Assembly: GCA_002498455.1 (NCBI GenBank)
Contig: DAHO01000017.1
Span: forward strand, 1 to 23,538
DNA from: Euryarchaeota archaeon UBA602
GTDB lineage: Archaea > Thermoplasmatota > Poseidoniia > Poseidoniales > Thalassarchaeaceae
Direction: 5' to 3'
Length of the DNA stretch: 23,538 nucleotides
Shown here: in pieces, positions 17,312-23,538 of the stretch
Position numbering within the stretch: the first letter of the stretch is position 1
How the letters are laid out: each line of letters starts with the position of its first letter
Notes under the pieces: generated by a model
Seen by the model: only the letters and a program-made list of their open reading frames with translations
The model's database searches: none
What the model was told of the DNA's origin: nothing
Position numbers and translations under genes: made by a program

Positions 17312-17335
17312 AAACCCTTCTGCTTCCGAGCGTAA

Positions 17336-17350
17336 CAGCCCATAGGGCTG
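17336..17350. repeat. Short perfect hairpin just upstream of fabI
   Basis: CAGCCC (17336-17341), loop ATA, GGGCTG (17345-17350), ending 11 bases before the fabI ATG. Its position in the 5' leader would allow it to influence translation of fabI, but that is inference. It shares the C-run / TA-loop / G-run layout with the gene-end hairpins. Confidence 0.45.
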
Positions 17351-17361
17351 AGTGTGGTCAA

Positions 17362-18153
17362 ATGTTGCAACTTGAAGGGAAAACGGCATTGGTATTCGGT
17401 GTTGCTTCCGAAGATTCGATTGCTTGGGCCATTTGCAACCGATTGGCCGAGGCTGGTTGCAAATTGATTCTTGGTTACCAGAAGAGATTCATGAGTCGAG
17501 TTTTTCAGTTGAAAGACAAACTTGATGCAATCGAAGCTTTCTATCCAATCGACGTTGCTGAAGAGGGAACAACAGCTGAATTCTTCCAAGAATGGCAGAA
17601 GGTATCCCCAGGGGCGAAGGCCGATGTCATCATCCACGCGATTGGTTTTGCACCTCGAGAGTGTTTTGATCGACACATGCTTTTCGTTGAAGATGAACCG
17701 ATTAATCTTGCAATGACCATTTCCGCACATTCCCTTCAGCGTGTGATGCGCCACGCTCTACCTCACCTTGCTCCCAACTCATCGACGATTACCCTCACTT
17801 ATGCAGCGAGTACACGTTATGTTCCCAATTATGGGGTGATGAGTATCGCCAAAGCCGCTTTGGAAGCTTGGGTCAGAGAACTGGCCATGCGCGTGGGTGA
17901 AGAGGGCCATCGAGTAAATGCAATTTCATCAGGTCCGATTCGAACATTGGCTGCGGGTGGAATTCCAGGGTTTGGAGACATTTTGGATCATGTTGAACGA
18001 AATGCTCCATTGCGCAGAAACGTCAACCAAGACGATGTTGCGGGTTGCGCTGTTTGGCTTTCCAGTCCACTGGGTTCAGGTGTAACAGGCCAAATTATCC
18101 ATGTTGATGCTGGGTATTCCAGTACAATGGTACCGGACAGCATCAGTGATTGA
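17362..18153 (+). CDS. fabI: FabI-type enoyl-acyl carrier protein reductase
   Basis: A 263-residue short-chain-dehydrogenase-fold protein with the specific marks of FabI, not of a generic SDR. These are the cofactor loop GVASEDSIAWAIC (about 13-25), TLTYAASTRYVPNYGVMSIAK with both conserved tyrosines (Tyr147, Tyr157) and catalytic Lys164, RVNAISSGPIRTLAAGGI (184-201), and GVTGQIIHVDAGYSS near the end. Length equals E. coli FabI (262). It reduces the trans-2 double bond of enoyl-ACP with NAD(P)H, the last step of each chain-elongation round. It is followed after 9 bases by a giant ketosynthase-acyltransferase protein, so it may supply the enoyl reduction for that synthase. In archaea this enzyme is unexpected, and transfer from bacteria is likely. 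Confidence 0.92.
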   Translation: MLQLEGKTALVFGVASEDSIAWAICNRLAEAGCKLILGYQKRFMSRVFQLKDKLDAIEAFYPIDVAEEGTTAEFFQEWQKVSPGAKADVIIHAIGFAPRECFDRHMLFVEDEPINLAMTISAHSLQRVMRHALPHLAPNSSTITLTYAASTRYVPNYGVMSIAKAALEAWVRELAMRVGEEGHRVNAISSGPIRTLAAGGIPGFGDILDHVERNAPLRRNVNQDDVAGCAVWLSSPLGSGVTGQIIHVDAGYSSTMVPDSISD

Positions 18154-18158
18154 GGTGA
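18152..18158 (+). promoter_or_regulatory. Strong Shine-Dalgarno for the TTG start of the synthase
   Basis: GAGGTGA overlaps the fabI stop and ends 4 bases before the TTG at 18163. No ATG or GTG is in frame before the ketosynthase domain begins, so this site decides the start. Confidence 0.75.
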
Positions 18159-18162
18159 GATA

Positions 18163-21100
18163 TTGACAATTGTAGATGAACCACCTCAAGATCCCTTTGA
18201 ACCCATTGCGGTCATCGGTGTAGCGGCATTGTTTCCCGATGCACCTGACTTGGATACATTCTGGGACAACATCTTGTCTGCGAAAGTTTCTCTGAAAGAG
18301 GTCCCAGATGGTCGTTGGGATGTAGGTGATTTTTGGGTCGAAGGTGGCCCAAAGAATGTCGATGAAAACAAAACATACTCAAAAATTGGAGGTTGGATTG
18401 AGGATTTTGTTTTCGATTGGAGACGCTGGAAAATTCCACCCGGCTCATTGAATCAAATCGACGATACTCAGCTTTGGGCAGTGACGGTCAGTGCTGCAGC
18501 ATTGGAACAAGCAGGTTACATGGGTGAAGGCTCACGTGAATTGCCCAAGTCAAGAACAGGAGTCATTTTTGCAAACGCATTGGGTGGTGAAAATCGTAAT
18601 CTATCAAATCATAGAGTATGGGCAGATCAGTTTGCTCGTCATGCAGTCGAATCCGGCGGGATGCCTAAAGAAGGCAAGGAGGCATTCAAGGCCGCCATCC
18701 TGGAAGGTTTACCGAAAGTGACCGAAGATACCATGCCCGGCGAGCTGGCCAATGTCGTCTCGGGTCGTGTGGCGAATCTACTCGATTTGCAGGGCCCAAA
18801 TTACTCCACAGATGCGGCTTGTGCGTCAACCTTCGCAGCGATTCTCGATGCATGCCGTTTACTCCAAACTCGCCAGGTTGACATGATGGTTGCCGGTGCG
18901 AGCGATCGGACGATGGATCCTGCGACCTTTGCCAAATTCAGCGCAATTGGAGCCCTTTCACCATCTCATTCTACACCATTCGATTCCAAAGCGAATGGAT
19001 TTGTGATGGGCGAGGGTTCAGGAGCACTCGCTCTGAAGCGTCTCTCAGATGCGATTCGTGATGGGGACCCGATACAAGCAGTGATTCGAGGCGTGGGCGC
19101 CAGCAGCGATGGTCGCGGTAAAGGCATCACTGCACCCAGTACTAGAGGGCAAATTCAAGCGGTTACTCGGGCTTACATGCAAGCAGGGTACGATTCCAGC
19201 ACCGTCGATTTGATTGAGGCCCATGGTACATCGACGGTTGTCGGTGATGCAACGGAACTGAACAGTTTGTCGGAAGCTTTCCACAACATTCCAGCGGGTG
19301 AATCAGTTGCTGTGGGTTCAATCAAGAGTCAGATTGGACATCTCAAGGCTGCAGCTGGAATCGCTGGACTCATCAAGGCCATACGGGCGGTCGAAACAGG
19401 AACGATTCCCCCAAGCGCCGGGTTTGCCACTCCAAATGAAAACTTCGCGTGGGGATCAAACCCATTCTATGTCCCGACCGAGCCCAGAACATGGGGCTCA
19501 TCGGGACAACATCCTCGTCGAGCAGGAATTTCTTCATTCGGATTTGGGGGCACCAACTTCCATTGCGCCATCGAATCATTTGATTTGGCATATCACTCCA
19601 AGGTTGCAGATGAATTTGATACACGACGAGCTGCATGGCTCAATCCCAGCGAATCCCCTCGTTCAGGATTGGTCACTGCAACCATGACACATGATGAGTT
19701 GAAACAAATCGAGGGAGGCGTACTTCTTGTCAATGCCGAAAATCTCTCTGCTCTGAAAGAAAAGATGACAGCCCTCAGATTTGAGTTGTTCCAAGGTTCA
19801 AACTTTGATGATGACCCAATGGGTAAGCGCCTGTCCAATGCATTGCCCGTAGCCAGCCGAGATTACATTGCAGAGGGAGTTCGCTGTGCTATTGTTGCCA
19901 CGGATTGGGCGCAATTGTCCAAGCGATTCGATTTATTTGAATCCGCTTGTGAAGATCGAAGTAAATGGGATTTCCTCGCCAAACAAATGGTGATGATTAC
20001 CGATACAGTTCCCATACCCAAGCAGGCTAAAGTGGCTCATTTGTATCCGGGGCAAGGCAGCCAGTATGTGGGCATGACTTTGGATTTGTCAAAGCGGTAC
20101 AAGTGCATTGGAGAAACTTGGGAAGAGGCCGACAGAACGATGACTGAAGTTCTTGGAGGGGAATCGCTATCGTCGTTTGTACTTCGGGAAAATTTGACCA
20201 AGGAACAATCGAAAGAGGCAGAATTCAAACTCAAGCAAACCGAATATACGCAACCGGCCATGCTCACCGCAGATTTGGCATTGTATCGCTTGTTGAAGGC
20301 ACATGGACTTGAACCTGACATGGTTGCAGGCCATTCACTCGGAGAATATGCTGCATTGATGGTCGCGGGGATTCTGAATTTCGATGATGCGTTGCGTGCA
20401 GTCGCAGCAAGAGGCACTGAGATGGGAAGTGTCGATGTTCCTGATTGCGGGATCATGGCTTCAGTATCCGCACCATTTGAGCAGATTGAGAAGGTCCTGG
20501 CTGCTGAGCCAGGATATGTGATTGCAGCCAACAAGAACAGTCCGAAAATGACCGTAATTGCGGGTGAATCAGATCCAATGCAACGAGTCATGCAAGTGTT
20601 TGAACAGATGGGAGTGACTTGCGTCCAATTGCAAACCAGTCATGCATTCCACTCCCGAATTGTCGCCCCAGCCAATGAACCTCTTCGACGTTTCCTTGAG
20701 AATCTTGAAATCAATCTCCCGAGCATTCCAATCACCTCAAACTTTGATGGAGGTTGGTACCCCAATGTTGCTCCTACGGGGACGACCCCGAAAGAGGCCG
20801 TTTTGGAAAAATTAGCTCCTCAGATGGCATCTGCAGTTGAGTGGACAACCCAAATGGAAACCATGTACAATGACGGCGCCCGTCTATTTGTCGAGGTTGG
20901 CCCCAAGCGTGCTCTAGCCATGTTTGCCGAGCAAATTTTCGAAAACAAACCAAAGGTCGTCACCAATACAAATCACCCCAAAGTGGGTGGAATCGCTTCG
21001 TTTCATGCAGCACTTGCAATTCACGCTCTCTCAGGCCGCATCCCCAATTGGCCTGAATCTGATAATGCCATGTTGACTGACGCCTTCAAGGCGGGTCCAA

Positions 21101-23538
21101 GCGAAAACACCGTTTCCATTCCAATCCAACAATCTCAGCCTCGAATAACACCATCAATCCAGAAATTGGAGATCCCCCGGACCAATGAAGACGAAGAAGA
21201 AATGGCACGTCTTGCTAAAGAACATGCCATTGCACAAATTGTGTCCAGAGTCAGTGGGTTCCCCATCCGAATGATTCATGGTTCGACAGACCTCGAAGTG
21301 ATTGGTTTAGATGCTGATAAGATGTCCCAAATTCGTCGGGAAATTCAATCCAAATATCGTGTTAGGGGTACTACGGATGCGATGACACTTCCTGCTTTAG
21401 TGGAATGGATGGATGAAGTGCCTACGACTTCGGCAATGGCTCCAACGCTGAGACCAGAGATGCCTTCCAATGCCCACGATAGTTCCGATTCACGGAAGGT
21501 AGATTCGTTTGTATTCTCGGGAATCAGTATTGGGTTGCCCGGAATGGATGATGTATTTGCTCCCGACACATTTGATCGAATTATTCGTGGTGACAACTTC
21601 ATCTCAGAGATTTCGGATGAAATCAAACAACGTTTGTTGGATCGGAATTTAGTTCGAATCATCAAGCATGCAGACGGCTCTGCAGAATTTGTTCCTTGCA
21701 ACGATTTCAGTTTGATTCCACAATTGGCTGGAAGAAAAGGTCACTTTAATTTGGCTGAGCAGTACGGAATCGATGCCAAGATTGTCGAAGCCATGGACAT
21801 CACAACCTCATTGGCAGTCGCTGCTGGTTTGGAGGCACTCAAGGATGCAGGCCTACCATTGGTTGCAGTCGAGCAAATCAATAAAGCAGGTAAACGACTG
21901 ATTCAGAATTGGCACCTACCTGAATCAGAGCGAGATTGTACTGGTGTAATTTTTGCCTCATGTTTCCCAGGAATTGAGCAAGCCATGTTGCATGCTCAAA
22001 GGAACGGTGCAGATGAAAGTGGCCATTTTGACCGCAGATTCCTATTGCAAGTCTTGACCATGGGTCATTCACAATTTGCACAATCCATTGGAGCGAGGGG
22101 GCCAAACGTATCTGTGAACAATGCGTGCGCCTCAACACCCTCTGCGATTGCCATTGCAGAGGACTGGTTGAAAACAGGTCGATGTGATCGCGTCATCGTC
22201 GTTAGTGCAGACGATTCAACCAGTGATGAAATGATGACTTGGATTGGTGCCGGGTTTGCAGCAGCCGGTGCCCATGCAATGGGCAATGTTGTCGAAGAGG
22301 TGAGTCTTCCATTCGATGTAAGACGAAACGGGATGCTACTCGGTATGGGTGCTGCAGCCTTTGTCATTGAGAGGAGTAGTCTGAGTCAATCACGAGGAAT
22401 CACTCCATACGCAGAACTCTTGGGAACACACCTGGGTAACTCTGCATATCATCCGACACGACTTGATGTTGAACATGTTTCAAACTCTTTGGACGATTTC
22501 ATGTCACGAATGGAACGAAACTGGGGTATCGACCGTCATCAAATTGCCAAACAAACCTCGTTCATGTCTCACGAACCTGCGACACCTCCGCGGGGCGGTT
22601 CCGCAGCGGCTGAAATTCAAGCATTAAGGACAGCCTTTGGTGCAAGTGCTTCCGATATAATCATCACGAATACCAAAGGTTTCACTGGGCACCCAATGGG
22701 TACAGGAATCGAAGATGCCGTTTCGATACATGGTTTGGCTCGAGGTATGTTCCCCCCCATCGCCAACTTCAAGCAACCGGATCCAGAATTGGGTGATTTA
22801 CGGCTGTCTGTAGGTGGGCCCGTAGATGTCCAATATGTGGTTCGACATGCAGCAGGTTTTGGCTCACAAATGGTCTTCACATTGGTGAAGAAAATTTCCA
22901 ATGGATTAAATCGCGTCGATCGTCAGAAGGTTGCGAAATGGGTGTCCAACATCTCAAATGCCCATTCCGAGTTGAGGGTTGTCGACCGAAAGTTGGTTGC
23001 ATACATCAATCCCGATGAACATATCATCGGTGGAGTCCAAGGTGTCGAGTGGGCCAGCCACGTTGTTGAAAAGAATCCGATTCAGATCGTCGAACCCATT
23101 GTTGAACCTAAACCAAAGCCCATACCTCAATCGATTGCAACTAAGACCGTCGATGACTCATCGTCGATATCTTCGACAGATGTTGCTACCAAAGTTGTCG
23201 AGGTTGTTGTCAAGCATACGGGTTACCCCGCTGACTTCATCGAACTGGATCAAGACTTGGAAGGTGAACTGGGAATTGACACGGTCAAGCAGGCCGAGAT
23301 TATGGCTGAGCTTCGGGACTTTTACGGTCTTCCCGTGGACGAGTCGTTCGTGTTGAGTGAGCATCCCACATTGAACCACATGATTGCCTACTTGGGTTCG
23401 GGTTCGTCCGAATCCGTAGAGGTGGCAGAATCCACGGTGGTTGAGGAATCCGTACCTGTTCCCCTGCCCGAAACGCCAACTCCAAGGGCTCCAGTTGTAC
23501 CTCAGAATGGAGACGTTGCTACCAAAGTTGTCGAGGTT
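18163..23538 (+). CDS. Type I fatty-acid/polyketide/PUFA-like synthase (KS-AT-ACP*-KS-ACP-ACP...), partial
   Basis: I translated 1,792 stop-free codons; the gene runs off the right edge. Domains in order follow. KS1 (about 13-470) has DAACAST Cys220, EAHGTST His354, IGHLKAA His393 and GFGGTNFH. AT (about 623-935) has PGQGSQ, GHSLGEY Ser725 and HAFH at 827-830, the pattern of malonyl-specific ATs. An ACP-like domain (about 1015-1090) has VIGLDADKM, with Ala1051 where the phosphopantetheine Ser should be. KS2 (about 1114-1590) is divergent but keeps Cys1322, His1470 (MSHEPAT) and His1510 (FTGHPMG). A Pro/Glu linker leads to an ACP (about 1673-1745) with LGIDTVKQAE, Thr1707 at the attachment site, and a second ACP repeat begins at 1784. 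It should build acyl or polyketide chains from malonyl units. KR and DH domains are not seen and would lie further right. FabI upstream could reduce enoyl groups. The order differs from PfaA (KS-AT-ACPs-KR). Confidence 0.92.
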   Translation, partial: MTIVDEPPQDPFEPIAVIGVAALFPDAPDLDTFWDNILSAKVSLKEVPDGRWDVGDFWVEGGPKNVDENKTYSKIGGWIEDFVFDWRRWKIPPGSLNQIDDTQLWAVTVSAAALEQAGYMGEGSRELPKSRTGVIFANALGGENRNLSNHRVWADQFARHAVESGGMPKEGKEAFKAAILEGLPKVTEDTMPGELANVVSGRVANLLDLQGPNYSTDAACASTFAAILDACRLLQTRQVDMMVAGASDRTMDPATFAKFSAIGALSPSHSTPFDSKANGFVMGEGSGALALKRLSDAIRDGDPIQAVIRGVGASSDGRGKGITAPSTRGQIQAVTRAYMQAGYDSSTVDLIEAHGTSTVVGDATELNSLSEAFHNIPAGESVAVGSIKSQIGHLKAAAGIAGLIKAIRAVETGTIPPSAGFATPNENFAWGSNPFYVPTEPRTWGSSGQHPRRAGISSFGFGGTNFHCAIESFDLAYHSKVADEFDTRRAAWLNPSESPRSGLVTATMTHDELKQIEGGVLLVNAENLSALKEKMTALRFELFQGSNFDDDPMGKRLSNALPVASRDYIAEGVRCAIVATDWAQLSKRFDLFESACEDRSKWDFLAKQMVMITDTVPIPKQAKVAHLYPGQGSQYVGMTLDLSKRYKCIGETWEEADRTMTEVLGGESLSSFVLRENLTKEQSKEAEFKLKQTEYTQPAMLTADLALYRLLKAHGLEPDMVAGHSLGEYAALMVAGILNFDDALRAVAARGTEMGSVDVPDCGIMASVSAPFEQIEKVLAAEPGYVIAANKNSPKMTVIAGESDPMQRVMQVFEQMGVTCVQLQTSHAFHSRIVAPANEPLRRFLENLEINLPSIPITSNFDGGWYPNVAPTGTTPKEAVLEKLAPQMASAVEWTTQMETMYNDGARLFVEVGPKRALAMFAEQIFENKPKVVTNTNHPKVGGIASFHAALAIHALSGRIPNWPESDNAMLTDAFKAGPSENTVSIPIQQSQPRITPSIQKLEIPRTNEDEEEMARLAKEHAIAQIVSRVSGFPIRMIHGSTDLEVIGLDADKMSQIRREIQSKYRVRGTTDAMTLPALVEWMDEVPTTSAMAPTLRPEMPSNAHDSSDSRKVDSFVFSGISIGLPGMDDVFAPDTFDRIIRGDNFISEISDEIKQRLLDRNLVRIIKHADGSAEFVPCNDFSLIPQLAGRKGHFNLAEQYGIDAKIVEAMDITTSLAVAAGLEALKDAGLPLVAVEQINKAGKRLIQNWHLPESERDCTGVIFASCFPGIEQAMLHAQRNGADESGHFDRRFLLQVLTMGHSQFAQSIGARGPNVSVNNACASTPSAIAIAEDWLKTGRCDRVIVVSADDSTSDEMMTWIGAGFAAAGAHAMGNVVEEVSLPFDVRRNGMLLGMGAAAFVIERSSLSQSRGITPYAELLGTHLGNSAYHPTRLDVEHVSNSLDDFMSRMERNWGIDRHQIAKQTSFMSHEPATPPRGGSAAAEIQALRTAFGASASDIIITNTKGFTGHPMGTGIEDAVSIHGLARGMFPPIANFKQPDPELGDLRLSVGGPVDVQYVVRHAAGFGSQMVFTLVKKISNGLNRVDRQKVAKWVSNISNAHSELRVVDRKLVAYINPDEHIIGGVQGVEWASHVVEKNPIQIVEPIVEPKPKPIPQSIATKTVDDSSSISSTDVATKVVEVVVKHTGYPADFIELDQDLEGELGIDTVKQAEIMAELRDFYGLPVDESFVLSEHPTLNHMIAYLGSGSSESVEVAESTVVEESVPVPLPETPTPRAPVVPQNGDVATKVVEV
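23182..23538 (+). repeat. Tandem ACP repeat unit, second copy cut by the window edge
   Basis: The 24 bases at 23182-23205 recur exactly at 23515-23538, 333 bases (111 codons) apart and in frame; both encode VATKVVEV at the start of an ACP helix. The unit between them is one complete ACP plus its Val/Glu/Pro-rich linker. Exact DNA identity suggests recent duplication or gene conversion. The number of further copies lies outside the window. Confidence 0.8.

Noticed and set aside
17286..17319. CRISPR-like repeat
   Set aside because: Only two adjacent 13-bp units without spacers.
20037..20591. 184-codon open frame on the minus strand
   Set aside because: It is antisense to the AT domain whose GHSLGEY motif is clear; composition is a shadow of that frame.
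21502..22940. KS2 as an inactive chain-length factor like that of PfaC
   Set aside because: The active-site Cys and both His residues are present, with spacing close to that in KS1, so an inactive CLF is not supported.
22979..23356. 125-codon plus-strand frame near the right edge
   Set aside because: It is out of frame with the ACP domain, which has clear LGIDTVKQAE landmarks in the main frame.
18163..23538. Frameshift or pseudogene in the synthase because no closed frame is found
   Set aside because: The frame is simply open at the right edge; codon-by-codon reading showed no stop or shift in domain order.
1..23538. tRNA or rRNA genes, insertion sequences
   Set aside because: I saw no GTTCGAAT-type T-loop with cloverleaf partners, no rRNA blocks and no transposase in the short gaps.

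Overview
The window looks like one contig piece from an uncultured archaeon, most probably a marine Euryarchaeota of the Poseidoniales (Marine Group II) type. The reasons are a SelB-like elongation factor without GTPase motifs, a divergent TATA-binding-protein-fold gene, archaeal-style TatD and ThiI relatives, many GGAGG/GGTGA ribosome binding sites, and a very large signal-peptide protein with one C-terminal membrane anchor. The taxon is an inference; no rRNA or tRNA gene is present to fix it. Coding density is high, no gap exceeds about 160 bases, and I see no CRISPR array or insertion sequence.

Layout: (1) 1-540, minus strand, the N-terminal part of a metallo-beta-lactamase hydrolase cut by the window edge. 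(2) 696-4897, plus strand: a CysJ/P450-reductase-like diflavin reductase, a biotin carboxylase and a PfkB sugar kinase. (3) 8300-4898, minus strand: hotdog acyl-CoA thioesterase, SelB-like factor, and a membrane-hairpin protein with a long disordered region. This run ends base-to-base against the kinase. (4) 8400-9065, plus strand: a stand-alone ThiI-type PP-loop protein. (5) 9172-15048: a 1,958-residue cell-surface protein. (6) 15055-17287: a tightly packed unknown gene, the divergent TBP-fold gene (ATGA overlap) and a TatD-family hydrolase. (7) 17362 to the right edge: a FabI enoyl-ACP reductase followed after 9 bases by a giant type I fatty-acid/polyketide-type synthase that starts at TTG and is still open at base 23538.

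The most striking system is region 7. I translated the frame from 18163 to the window end (1,792 codons, no stop). It reads KS - malonyl-type AT - ACP-like domain without the serine - second KS - ACP with Thr at the phosphopantetheine position - start of another ACP repeat. With FabI in front, this is a bacterial-style acyl-chain-building locus in a probably archaeal genome, where membrane lipids are expected to be isoprenoid. Its layout differs from textbook PfaA. The biotin carboxylase (malonyl-CoA supply) and the thioesterase (acyl release) could be linked to it, but that is only inference.

A second unusual feature is a set of short hairpins of the form C-run / three- or four-base loop containing TA / G-run at gene ends (2524-2542, 9073-9092, 17278-17292, 17336-17350), without T-tracts.
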